A stretch of DNA of 62,001 nt from an uncultured Collinsella sp. Lineage in GTDB: Bacteria; Actinomycetota; Coriobacteriia; Coriobacteriales; Coriobacteriaceae. The position numbers were made by a program, and so were the translations under genes. Shown here in pieces: positions 41,776-50,287 of this stretch; the first letter of the stretch is position 1; the number at the start of each line of letters is the position of its first letter. A model generated the notes under the pieces. It did no database searches. It was not told the origin of the DNA and was given only the letters and a program-made list of their open reading frames with translations. The stretch lies in the NCBI GenBank assembly GCA_900541185.1, contig UQIQ01000003.1, positions 1 through 62,001 of the forward strand, in the 5' to 3' direction.

Positions 41776-43107
41776 TTACAGAGCCTCGAGCGCGTTGGCG
41801 ATGCGCTTCATGGCGGCATCGGCGGATGCTTGGTCGGGCGCCTCGGCCAGCACGCGGATAACCGACTCGGTTCCGCTCTTGCGCACGAGCACGCGGCCCT
41901 CGCCTGCCAGCGCAGCCTCGGCCTCGGCGATGGCGTTCTGCACGCCCATGTTCTCGAGCGTGGCGTCCTTGTCCGCCACGCGCACGGCCACCTGCGCCTG
42001 CGGCAGCAACTTGCACGGAGCCGTGAGCTGCGAGAGCGTCTCGCGCTCGGCACGAATCACTTCCATCACGCGCAGCGAAGTCATAATGCCGTCGCCCGTG
42101 CGCTCGATATCGCCAAAGATCGTATGGCCCGTCTGCTCGCCGCCCAGGCTGTAGCCGCCCTCGCGCATCTTGGCATACACGTGACGGTCGCCCACGCCGC
42201 TGGTCACGGCGCTCAGGCCGGCAAGCTCCAGCGACTTGACAAGGCCAAAGTTACTGGCAATCGTCGGCACCACGGTACCGCCCGAGAGGCGCCCGTGCTT
42301 GTTCAGATACACGCCGCACACGTACAGGATCTGGTCGCCGTCGACCACGCGCCCGCGCTCGTCCACGGCCAGGCAGCGGTCGGCATCGCCGTCGTAGGCA
42401 AAGCCCACGTCCAGGCCCTGCTCCACCACATGGCGCTGCAGACGCTCCATATGCGTGGAGCCGCAGTCGACGTTGATGTTAAAGCCATCGGGCGCGGCAT
42501 TGATCACGCGCACGTCGGCACCGAGCGCGTCAAACACCGGCTTGGCCACCGAGGAAGCCGAGCCGTTGGCGCAGTCGATACCGATTTTGACGCCCTGCAG
42601 CGAAAAGTTCGCACTTGCAATGAGCGAAGCAATGTAGCGGTTGCGGCCCTGCATGTAGTCCACCGTGGCACCGATGTGGTTGCCCGTGGCCAACGGAACT
42701 TCGCTCTTGCCATCGATGTAATCCTCGATGAGCTCCAGTACGTCCTCGTCCATCTTAAAACCGTCGCTATTGACGAGCTTAATGCCGTTATCGCAAAACG
42801 GGTTGTGGCTCGCGCTGATCATGATGCCGCAATCGAAGCAGCCCTCCACGGTCTGATGCGCCACGCCCGGCGTCGGGATCACGTGCAGCATATAGGCGTC
42901 CGCACCGCTCGCGACCAGACCGCTCACCAGCGCCGCCTCGAACATATAACTCGAGCGACGTGTGTCCTTGCCCACGATAACGCGCGCCTTAGCACTGCGG
43001 TTGGCGCCGTAATACCAGCCCACAAAACGGCCAATCTTATAAGCGTGCTCTACCGTCAGCCCAACGTTGGCCTCGCCGCGAAAGCCGTCGGTGCCAAAGT
43101 ACTTCAT
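41776..43107 (-). CDS. glmM: phosphoglucosamine mutase
   Basis: GlmM interconverts glucosamine-6-phosphate and glucosamine-1-phosphate for UDP-GlcNAc and peptidoglycan synthesis. The 443-aa product has KYFGTDGFRGEANVGLT at the start, the phosphoserine loop GIMISASHNPFCDNGIK, the metal loop DGDADRCLAVD and the sugar-binding/phosphate-binding tail RVLVRKSGTESVIRVLAEAP. The length is family-typical. The DUF4012 gene lies upstream on the same strand but ends with its own terminator. Confidence 0.96.
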   Translation of the reverse strand: MKYFGTDGFRGEANVGLTVEHAYKIGRFVGWYYGANRSAKARVIVGKDTRRSSYMFEAALVSGLVASGADAYMLHVIPTPGVAHQTVEGCFDCGIMISASHNPFCDNGIKLVNSDGFKMDEDVLELIEDYIDGKSEVPLATGNHIGATVDYMQGRNRYIASLIASANFSLQGVKIGIDCANGSASSVAKPVFDALGADVRVINAAPDGFNINVDCGSTHMERLQRHVVEQGLDVGFAYDGDADRCLAVDERGRVVDGDQILYVCGVYLNKHGRLSGGTVVPTIASNFGLVKSLELAGLSAVTSGVGDRHVYAKMREGGYSLGGEQTGHTIFGDIERTGDGIMTSLRVMEVIRAERETLSQLTAPCKLLPQAQVAVRVADKDATLENMGVQNAIAEAEAALAGEGRVLVRKSGTESVIRVLAEAPDQASADAAMKRIANALEAL

Positions 43108-43119
43108 GCGCCCTCCTTA

Positions 43120-43153
43120 CAAAATAGGGGCGGACAGATTGCCTGTCCGCCCC
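43120..43153 (-). terminator. terminator after the DUF4012 gene
   Basis: On the minus strand GGGGCGGACAG and CTGTCCGCCCC form a perfect 11-bp stem with loop GCAAT, followed by TATTTTG. Confidence 0.9.
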
Positions 43154-43190
43154 AAAATGGTACTCGATTATCTGCGCTACCAGAAAAACC

Positions 43191-45503
43191 CTACGCCGAC
43201 GCGCTGTCGCGAGCCGCCTGGCATGTAGGGGTCTGACGCAGCGTAAGCGGCTTGTCCCCCGCCTCGGCCGACGTGGTCAGCGTATACGTGATCGTCGTCG
43301 TCTCGCCAGCATGCAGGTCAACGGTGCCCGAATAGAAGGGGATTCCATGCCACGTAGCGGCACCAAGACCAAACTGGGTACCCTCAACCGTAAGGTCACT
43401 GATGTTGCCACCCGTCGGGGCAAACAACGAGACATTCAGACGCTCGTCGTCACGCGCGGCATCGGGTGCGCTCGCCGCAACGTAGTCGGGCAGCTTGCCA
43501 GCCTCCTCCTGCGTCATGATGTTCGTCAGGGTAACGGTGATGCGATAGGAGCACGTGCCGTCGCCGTTCTTCACGCCCTGACCAATCTGAGTGTCGGCGT
43601 TCAGATACCAGTCGAGCTTGGAGAAGCTCAGGTTGTTAAAGTAAACGCCGGCAACGGGATCGGCACTCGGATCATCCGGATCGGGCAGCGAAGCGTCAAT
43701 GCCCGTCTCTTTGATGGCATTCTGCTCATCATCGTTTCTCATCCACGCGATCAGGCGGCCCTCTTCGGCACCGCGCTCAACGGCGCTGACAAGGTTCGCA
43801 ACATCGACGTCGCCGATACCGCCAAGAATCTTGTCAAAGGCAGCGCTGGCGACGGATGCAAAGATGCCGTCCGACTCCTCGACCGGATAGTTCCAGTACA
43901 CATCGTGCATGAGGACCTTTGCGGCGTTGGTGCCGTCGACAACCGTTCCGTCGGGCAGTGACACGTTACCGACCAGGCCCAGCAGATACTGCAGGAACAC
44001 CGGGTCGATACCGATGACGCCATCAACGTCCTGTCCATACTGGGACTTCCACAGCGCGGCGACACGCTGCGAGTTGCGGGGCCAATCAGGCGAATAGGTA
44101 TTGCCCGAGTTGTACAGGTTGCTGTGGTTGCCGAACAGCGCCTCATCCTCTTCGTCGACGCTCTCGACCGCCTCATCCTCGCTGAGTCCAATGCGGGGAA
44201 CAAACTCGCCAATCGACATCTGACCGTCGGTGACCGAAATCAGGCCCTGCGAACCGCCAAAGCCGCCGCAGGCACGAATCTCGACGTTGTTCATGGCGTA
44301 CATAAGGTAGTTGCGCGTCTGGCCGTTGGCGCCGAGCATCTGGGGAAGGACGGGGGCGACCTTCTCCGCCGCGTCAACCGCACCGTTGAGGGTGGCAAAG
44401 CCGTCCTTGGCCTTATCGACCAGCTCGGTCACCTGGGAAATATGAGTATCGCCAATGCCCTGGACCTTCTCGTTGGCGCTCTTGAACACCTTCGAGCTGC
44501 TGGAAAGCGAATCGGCGACCGCCTGCAGCGCGGACACGTTAATCATGCCGTCCTGGAACAGTTTGCCGGGCGTAGCCTGCGAGAGGTTGTCGGCCATGGG
44601 AACCAGCGCATTGCTCGAGACATCGGACAGGGCGTCAATCATGGTGCGGGCCGCATTGATATCGCTGCCATACACCGGGATAAACGAAGCCGCCGCCCAC
44701 AGCGGGCTCGAGGTCTCCGCCTTCATGCTGTTGCAGAGCTCATCGATCTTCTTCGCGTCGTCAGGCAGCGTCGAAAAATCGCCCGACGTGACCTTGTCCT
44801 TAAGGCCACCGACGATCTCGACAGCCTCCTTCGCTTCGCTCTTTACGGTCTTTGCCGAGTTAAGCAGCATAAAGCCGCTTGCGCCAAGCGCAACGAGAAG
44901 CACCGCGACTACAGCGGCAATAATGGCGCCGGTGTGACGCTTTTTGCGCTCGCCCTTGCGATGGCGATGACGGACCAGACCGTCAGAGGTCGAACTCGAC
45001 GAAGCGTCGCTACCGTAGTTCAAGCCAAAATCGTAATAATCTTCCTTGGAACCCGAGCCCGCAAACTCGGCACCGCTATCATCCAGGCGGGCGAACGTAC
45101 CAGTCTCGGAGGCGCCGGTGTAAATCGTGCCGAGGTTACCCGTAAGCCCCGCGCCACCGGCAGAGGGAGTATTGTTGTCGGCCTTGCCGGCATTAACGTT
45201 GCCGGCGCCATTCGCGGCGTTGGCAGCACCCGCGTTGTTCGCGGGTACCGAAGGAGCGCCGCTCGGCTGCGACGTGGAGGTTGCACCGTCCGCAAAGACA
45301 TTCCCTCTTGCACGGCCGGTCTTTTTTGCCTTTTGAGACTGCTCGTACAGAGCGGTAAACATCGCCGTCTCGCCCGGGGACACGCGCTTACCGGAACCGC
45401 CCTGTCCAGCGCCGCCCGGCGTGCCGGCCTTACCAGCCCCGTTCGGACGCGGCGGAACTGCAGGGCGGCCGCTATCGCTGCCCTTAAAGTGATTACCAGC
45501 CAT
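43191..45503 (-). CDS. DUF4012 membrane-anchored exported protein
   Basis: The 770-aa product has a cytoplasmic G/A/N/P-rich head of about 185 residues, a basic HRHRKGERKKRH patch, one TM (AIIAAVVAVLLVALGASGFML, about 197-217) and a large extracytoplasmic region. The DUF4012 part is recognisable by NNVEIRACGGFGGSQGLISVTDGQM, FGNHSNLYNSGNTYSPDWPRNSQRVAALW and DGVIGIDPVFLQYLLGLVG. DUF4012 proteins occur in actinobacteria, often near surface polysaccharide genes. The function is unknown. The ATG at 45503 has GAGG upstream. Confidence 0.85.
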   Translation of the reverse strand: MAGNHFKGSDSGRPAVPPRPNGAGKAGTPGGAGQGGSGKRVSPGETAMFTALYEQSQKAKKTGRARGNVFADGATSTSQPSGAPSVPANNAGAANAANGAGNVNAGKADNNTPSAGGAGLTGNLGTIYTGASETGTFARLDDSGAEFAGSGSKEDYYDFGLNYGSDASSSSTSDGLVRHRHRKGERKKRHTGAIIAAVVAVLLVALGASGFMLLNSAKTVKSEAKEAVEIVGGLKDKVTSGDFSTLPDDAKKIDELCNSMKAETSSPLWAAASFIPVYGSDINAARTMIDALSDVSSNALVPMADNLSQATPGKLFQDGMINVSALQAVADSLSSSSKVFKSANEKVQGIGDTHISQVTELVDKAKDGFATLNGAVDAAEKVAPVLPQMLGANGQTRNYLMYAMNNVEIRACGGFGGSQGLISVTDGQMSIGEFVPRIGLSEDEAVESVDEEDEALFGNHSNLYNSGNTYSPDWPRNSQRVAALWKSQYGQDVDGVIGIDPVFLQYLLGLVGNVSLPDGTVVDGTNAAKVLMHDVYWNYPVEESDGIFASVASAAFDKILGGIGDVDVANLVSAVERGAEEGRLIAWMRNDDEQNAIKETGIDASLPDPDDPSADPVAGVYFNNLSFSKLDWYLNADTQIGQGVKNGDGTCSYRITVTLTNIMTQEEAGKLPDYVAASAPDAARDDERLNVSLFAPTGGNISDLTVEGTQFGLGAATWHGIPFYSGTVDLHAGETTTITYTLTTSAEAGDKPLTLRQTPTCQAARDSASA

Positions 45504-45652
45504 AAAGAAATCCTCGCAATTGAGTCGCAATGAAAAAGTCCATAACGTTACTAGTTTATGGCATTTTGAGCATCGACAGCTAAACTCCAGACACGGACAT
45601 CAATTGGCGGAAATGCGGCACAACACCTTTTCTGTCTTGGCGGCGGCGCCAG

Positions 45653-46675
45653 CTACACCGTGAGGAACATCATCACGATGATCATGACAAAGCCGATAAG
45701 GTCGGTCGGCAAAAACACCGTCCCCAGCATAACGGCGCTGGTGATGGTCGCCGAGACGGGCTCCACAGTTCCGATGAGGCTCGCGCGCACCGAGCCGATG
45801 TCCTTAACGCCCTGCATATAAAGCATGTAAGCAAAAAACGAGCCGATAACCACGAACACCGCGAGCGCCTCGATGCCGGCAGCGTCGAGCGCCGGCATAT
45901 GCGCCCAGGGCTGCACGAAGACGCACGAGACCACGCCCGCCGTGAGCATTGCCGAGCCCGTGACGATGGGGCTGCCGTATTCGGGCAGGATCTTGGCGGG
46001 AATCACCGCCATACACGCGGCGCTGACCGCACACATAAGACCTGCTGCCAGGCCAAGCGGCGAGATATTCAGGCTGGTGGGGTCGCCGCCGGTGGCGATT
46101 AAAAAGGTTCCACCCAGAGCCAGGCCAATGCCGATGACTTCGCGAGTACGCGGCATACGGCGATCGGTCACGCAGGCGTAGCCCATGATGATAACGAGCT
46201 GCAGGCACTGGAGCACCGTCGCGGTTCCGGCGTTCGTCAGGCGCACGGCCGAAAGATAGCAAAACTGGTTGAACAGCAGGCCAAAGGCGGTAAAGAGCAG
46301 CAGCTGCTTGCGATCGGCGGGTGTGGTCCAGAGCTTAATCAGGCGCTCGCGGTCGCGCGTAACAACCACGGCCATAAAGAGTAGACCGGCGAGAATCTGC
46401 CGTATGCTCATAAGCCACAAGGTGTCGACGTGGTAGATATCGAACAGAAAGCTCGCGCTGGTGCCCGAGAAGCCCCAAAACGAACCGCCCACCAGCGTAG
46501 CCAAGACGCCCGTGATCATCTTGCGCGACGACGCATCGTTAAGGCGCTCGCGCCAGGCGCGACGGGTGTTGCGGCTGAGCTCGTCGGTGCCCTCGGGCAC
46601 ATCAATGTTCGATATATCGGTCATCGGCACCGAAGCCCCTGTGCCTTCGACCTGCTCGACACACTCTTTGCTCAT
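45653..46675 (-). CDS. EamA-family (DMT) transporter
   Basis: The 340-aa product has a cytoplasmic acidic head of about 60 residues, then ten predicted TM helices in two EamA repeats: GVLATLVGGSFWGFSGTSASFLF to GTATVLQCLQLVIIMGYA, and SPLGLAAGLMCAVSAACMAVI to GTVEPVSATITSAVMLG. The substrate is unknown; relatives export metabolites or amino acids. The ATG at 46675 with GGGGGAG upstream is preferred to the far upstream ATG at 46882. It is monocistronic. Confidence 0.9.
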   Translation of the reverse strand: MSKECVEQVEGTGASVPMTDISNIDVPEGTDELSRNTRRAWRERLNDASSRKMITGVLATLVGGSFWGFSGTSASFLFDIYHVDTLWLMSIRQILAGLLFMAVVVTRDRERLIKLWTTPADRKQLLLFTAFGLLFNQFCYLSAVRLTNAGTATVLQCLQLVIIMGYACVTDRRMPRTREVIGIGLALGGTFLIATGGDPTSLNISPLGLAAGLMCAVSAACMAVIPAKILPEYGSPIVTGSAMLTAGVVSCVFVQPWAHMPALDAAGIEALAVFVVIGSFFAYMLYMQGVKDIGSVRASLIGTVEPVSATITSAVMLGTVFLPTDLIGFVMIIVMMFLTV

Positions 46676-46906
46676 TCCACTCCCCCGAAACAGCTTGGAA
46701 ACAATTCGGCTTACCTTACCACGGCGAAGGCACCAGCTGGAGGCTTGTCCGCTTATCGGTAGGACAATTCCGCAGGCGTCTTTCCATAGCTCGATACCGC
46801 AATGGCCTTGCATTATGCGACAGCCAAATCGCGGCAGCAGGCACTTTTGAGATGGATATGACAAAGCCCCCGAATTCCACAATGTAAGCGATTTTTAAAA
46901 ATGTTC
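46676..46906. other. intergenic gap before tRNA-Val
   Basis: No convincing gene is seen. The right end is AT-rich (gcgatttttaaaaatg) just before the tRNA promoter. Confidence 0.4.
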
Positions 46907-46935
46907 TTGCCACCGAGTTCAGGCTCCGTTATATT
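46907..46935 (+). promoter_or_regulatory. tRNA-Val promoter
   Basis: TTGCCA and TATATT are separated by exactly 17 bases, about 30 bases upstream of the tRNA. Confidence 0.75.
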
Positions 46936-46964
46936 ATCCCTTGCGCGCTTGCGCACCCTTGATC

Positions 46965-47039
46965 GGGCGTTTAGCTCAGGGGGAGAGCGCTTCCCTGACA
47001 CGGAAGAGGTCAGAAGTTCAAATCTTCTAACGCCCACCA
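46965..47039 (+). tRNA. tRNA-Val(GAC)
   Basis: This is a 75-nt tRNA with acceptor GGGCGTT/AACGCCC, discriminator A and an encoded CCA. The anticodon loop CTGACAC gives GAC for GUC/GUU. A downstream ctcagaggc...tcctctgggctg hairpin (about 47051-47075) followed by ttttgtttt is a likely terminator. Confidence 0.97.
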
Positions 47040-47265
47040 AATGTTCGCAGCTCAGAGGCTATGTCCTCTGGGCTGTTTTGTTTTATGTCGCCAAATCAGC
47101 TGGCAGCTCCAACCGCCCAACTGGCCAAAAGCCGACCATCTACTTGCCGATCTATCCATCGGTATAACCAATCAGTCCGCACCACAGCTTCTCGGCAAAA
47201 CGCCACGATGTCTGCGCCCTGCGGTATCCTTGAGCCACTTACACCTGCAGCACCAAGGAGCCACC

Positions 47266-47952
47266 ATGCGCACCGAGCTCGATGTTCCCTTTTCGCACAA
47301 AGAAGAAGCAAAGGCGTTGGGCGCCAAATGGGACCGGACCAAGAAAATCTGGTATGTACCCAGCGGCGTCAACCCCGAGCCCTTTGCCGAGTGGCTGCCC
47401 GGTATTGACCGATCCGCCCCCTCTGCGCCGTATATATATCTAGTACTGGGCAAGCGCGAGTGCTGGAAGTGTCACAAAGAGACCTCGGTCGCGGCCTTCG
47501 GCATTCCCTATCGAGCCGATAACGACGAGAGCATCGCCATCGCGCACGCGCCCAACGAAGCCGGGCACATTGCCATCGACACGGCCAACGCCAACGCACT
47601 CGCCATCGTGCCCGCTCTTGGCTGCGTGCCGGGCGAGATCCGCGACTACCTTCATAAGCGCTGCGGCTACAAGCCCGTAGGCGCGCGAGCCTCCAAAGCC
47701 CCGTCGCTCGGCAACACGTGCACCAGTTGCGACGCGCTGCAAGGCAGCCGCTATCTGTTCGAGGAGCCCTCGTCCCCGTTTGCCCTCACTGCCATCAACA
47801 AGCTGCCGGCACTGGAGTTTATACGCGTCGAAGTTGCCGGCGTCTTTGGCGTCCCGGCCACGCGTACCGACTTTGACCAGGCGCTCTTTACCTGGGCACG
47901 CGACCATCACGCCGAGTTCCACAAGCAGCTCGGTGAGGGGATTTATTTGTAG
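47266..47952 (+). CDS. DUF5710-domain protein with zinc-binding cysteines
   Basis: The 228-aa product begins MRTELDVPFSHKEEAKALGAKWDRTKKIWYVPSGVNPEPFAEWLP, a DUF5710 domain, often found attached to primase or nucleic-acid proteins. A C-x2-C (GKRECWKCHKE) and a later C-x2-C (NTCTSCDALQG) suggest a zinc ribbon. The rest is unrecognised. AAGGAG precedes the ATG at 47266; longer in-frame starts run into the tRNA-Val terminator. It is the only gene in its transcript. Confidence 0.85.
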   Translation: MRTELDVPFSHKEEAKALGAKWDRTKKIWYVPSGVNPEPFAEWLPGIDRSAPSAPYIYLVLGKRECWKCHKETSVAAFGIPYRADNDESIAIAHAPNEAGHIAIDTANANALAIVPALGCVPGEIRDYLHKRCGYKPVGARASKAPSLGNTCTSCDALQGSRYLFEEPSSPFALTAINKLPALEFIRVEVAGVFGVPATRTDFDQALFTWARDHHAEFHKQLGEGIYL

Positions 47953-47990
47953 GGACGGAGAGGCCTTCACAGTCAGCTCCTCCGCATCAC

Positions 47991-48275
47991 CTATCCCTCG
48001 TCGCCGGCGTCGTACACGATATCGAGGCCACAAACGGGGCATTTCTCCGGATACACCGGCATATGAACGCCCGTCTGTTTTCTCACTTCGTCGCTGAACC
48101 TGTCGCGCGCATCGATGAACCGAATGTCGAGACACGGTATTTGCGAGCCGCAGCAAGGGCAGGTGACGACAAACGACCCGCAATCAACCTCTACGCTCGG
48201 AAACATATTGTTGTCTATAAGGGCACACGGCAGTTTTCCGTACTTCCCCATCGCAATATCGCCTCGCCAGCTCAT
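47991..48275 (-). CDS. small zinc-ribbon protein, 94 aa
   Basis: The product begins MSWRGDIAMGKYGKLPCALIDNN and has two C-x2-C pairs, VTCPCCGSQIPC and EKCPVCGLDIVY, about 45 residues apart, typical of a zinc ribbon. GAGAGGGGAG precedes the ATG. It is convergent with the DUF5710 gene. The function is unknown. Confidence 0.75.
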   Translation of the reverse strand: MSWRGDIAMGKYGKLPCALIDNNMFPSVEVDCGSFVVTCPCCGSQIPCLDIRFIDARDRFSDEVRKQTGVHMPVYPEKCPVCGLDIVYDAGDEG

Positions 48276-48397
48276 ACACGCTCCCCTCTCGCTATACAAA
48301 ACAGGAAGAGCATGCACCGGCGGGCATGCGCGAGATTGCATCGCCACGCGATCCGATCAAACAACACGATCGTCAAAGAATGCCAAAGCCAAATACG

Positions 48398-49489
48398 CTA
48401 ATACGGCAGAAGCCCCGCCTTTTCACGCTTCTTTTCCGAGCGATCGAACTCAATGCGATGGGCCTCAAGAAACACCGTATTGGGTCGCCACTGACGCTCA
48501 TTCGGCTGCCTTAGCGTCGCACCCGCAAAGGAAGCGTAGCCGGTCTTATCCAGCAGGTACGATCCGCACAGCCGATATTCGCCGCAAACAGGCTCAAACG
48601 AAATCAGATGAGCATCGAATAAAGCATGTAAGTCGCGCCGAAGCAGAATGCCGTTGCTGGCAACCTGCGATTTGGGTCCCGAGTAATTCTCGATATGTGC
48701 AGCCTCCAGAGCTTCGCTGACGCCGCAGTCCGACACCGCGCAACGGCCATCATAGGCGGCAACGAGCTGCTTGCGGAACCATTGCTGCCCCAATCGCTCG
48801 CGCCTTAACGCATAGCGGACCTTTTCGTCGTCGGTCGCACCCTGTCCGGCAAACTCAATATCGACGGGCATGCGCTTCAGATAACTCATGTCGGGTGCAA
48901 AACGTGGGTCCGGTCCGCCTTTATGAACAGGACCGTGCAGAACAAACCATCCGTTTTCGGGCTCGAACCGCTCAACAAACGCAAGGCCGAGCACCTTATA
49001 GCCCACCTCGGTTGCAAATATGACTCCGACTGGGACGCCACATTCCATGCAGTTGAGCATTTTACGGTTGTAATTCTGGTCTCGAAAACCAACGGTACCC
49101 GGCGCTTGAACCGAGTACTTAATGACCCACGTACCATCGTCCAAATAGAGCGGAGGCACATCGGTGTAGAAGCTCTTTTTAGAGTTATGGACCGAGAGCG
49201 CAAAGATCTTATTGGGATCTTGCTTCACCCGATCCTGGCCCGGCCAGAAGATCCCTGAATCCCGCGTTACGGGAAAGAAGTCCGAGCCAATTCTCAAACG
49301 ATACTGATACTGAGGGCTATCTTCCTTGGTGTGGTGCGGAAGGCTGGTCCAAACGCCGCCGCGCTGCTCCTCACCCAGAAACCACTCCCATGCCTCAACG
49401 TATTCAGAAGGCACGAGACTGCAGGCACGGTCATAGCTTGGTCCATCCATCAACGGAACAGCAAGGTCAATGTCGTTCATCGCCAGCAC
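48398..49489 (-). CDS. HNH endonuclease with an N-terminal base-recognition-like domain
   Basis: The 363-aa product ends in an HNH domain: YDGRCAVSDCGVSEALEAAHIENYSG then NGILLRRDLHALFDAHLIS. The N-terminal 230 residues (VQAPGTVGFRDQNYNRKMLNCMECGVPVGVIFATEVGYKVLGLAFVE) resemble the regulatory or modified-base-binding part of SRA-like restriction HNH proteins. A modification-dependent restriction role is likely, but the exact domain class is uncertain. No methyltransferase is near, which fits a type IV-like enzyme. There is an in-frame alternative start at Met4. Confidence 0.82.
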   Translation of the reverse strand: MLAMNDIDLAVPLMDGPSYDRACSLVPSEYVEAWEWFLGEEQRGGVWTSLPHHTKEDSPQYQYRLRIGSDFFPVTRDSGIFWPGQDRVKQDPNKIFALSVHNSKKSFYTDVPPLYLDDGTWVIKYSVQAPGTVGFRDQNYNRKMLNCMECGVPVGVIFATEVGYKVLGLAFVERFEPENGWFVLHGPVHKGGPDPRFAPDMSYLKRMPVDIEFAGQGATDDEKVRYALRRERLGQQWFRKQLVAAYDGRCAVSDCGVSEALEAAHIENYSGPKSQVASNGILLRRDLHALFDAHLISFEPVCGEYRLCGSYLLDKTGYASFAGATLRQPNERQWRPNTVFLEAHRIEFDRSEKKREKAGLLPY

Positions 49490-49632
49490 CTACAACCATA
49501 CGAACGCGAGTCATGCCCCTCAATAATATGACCGAGAGTCAATTATTACGAGATCTCATTCCGTGATCGGCACATCGTTGATGCTCTCGGCTTGCCGCTG
49601 GCGCGCTCGTACCCCGCTACCCCACTCCCCTG

Positions 49633-49638
49633 TATACT
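49633..49638 (+). promoter_or_regulatory. candidate -10 for the 163-aa gene
   Basis: TATACT lies 57 bases before the ATG at 49696. No clear -35 is present. Confidence 0.35.
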
Positions 49639-49695
49639 GATGTAACACGTGTTTCATCCGGGCTTGTTGGGCCGGATTGTTCATGGGAGGGTCTT

Positions 49696-50187
49696 ATGGC
49701 TGCTTCGAATCCGCCTAAGGGAAGCGTTTCTTCTTCGTCCATCAAGCCGGTTACGCGCAAGGCCGTGCGTTGCCAGCGCGAGGTCGCTTGGCTTGTCACG
49801 CAGGCGGCGGGCAGGCTTGTGGCGACCACTCAGGACGTCAATGCGCCTACGCCGAGCTTTGTGTTAGCGGCGGCGCTGGATTTTGTGCGCCAATTGGAGC
49901 TTGCCGCGCAGGATGCCAACGGCCACCTCGACTACCAGAACGTTATGGCGCCCGACCTGCAAACGTTCTGTCACATGGCCAAGTTGCCTGCCGCGCCCAA
50001 TGCGCTTTCGGACGCAGGCTACATGTTTACGCTCTCGGGCGCGGACCTTATCCGCGACATCTATGCATACTGCAGCGAGCTCGCCGAGCGCCACGTCTTT
50101 GACGCGGCAGAAGTCAAACCGGGAAATGTCATCAAGCTGGTTCTCAGGCTGTTCCTGATAGACGGGTTCGGGGCCATGCCGGCGTAA
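49696..50187 (+). CDS. 163-aa protein of unknown function
   Basis: GGGAGGG precedes the ATG. The product is helical, with a basic N-terminus (KPVTRKAVRCQREVAWLVTQAAGRLVATT) and a C-terminal NVIKLVLRLFLIDGFGA. No motif is recognised. It is convergent with the AlbA_2 gene, with a 100-base gap. Confidence 0.7.
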   Translation: MAASNPPKGSVSSSSIKPVTRKAVRCQREVAWLVTQAAGRLVATTQDVNAPTPSFVLAAALDFVRQLELAAQDANGHLDYQNVMAPDLQTFCHMAKLPAAPNALSDAGYMFTLSGADLIRDIYAYCSELAERHVFDAAEVKPGNVIKLVLRLFLIDGFGAMPA

Positions 50188-50287
50188 GCCGAGTCTTTAG
50201 CATCACCGTCGACTGGGCAACAACCGCTTTACCTTAATGGACGCCAATCGAGGGTCGATTATTGGGTCGCCTCGTCCACTAACGCAT

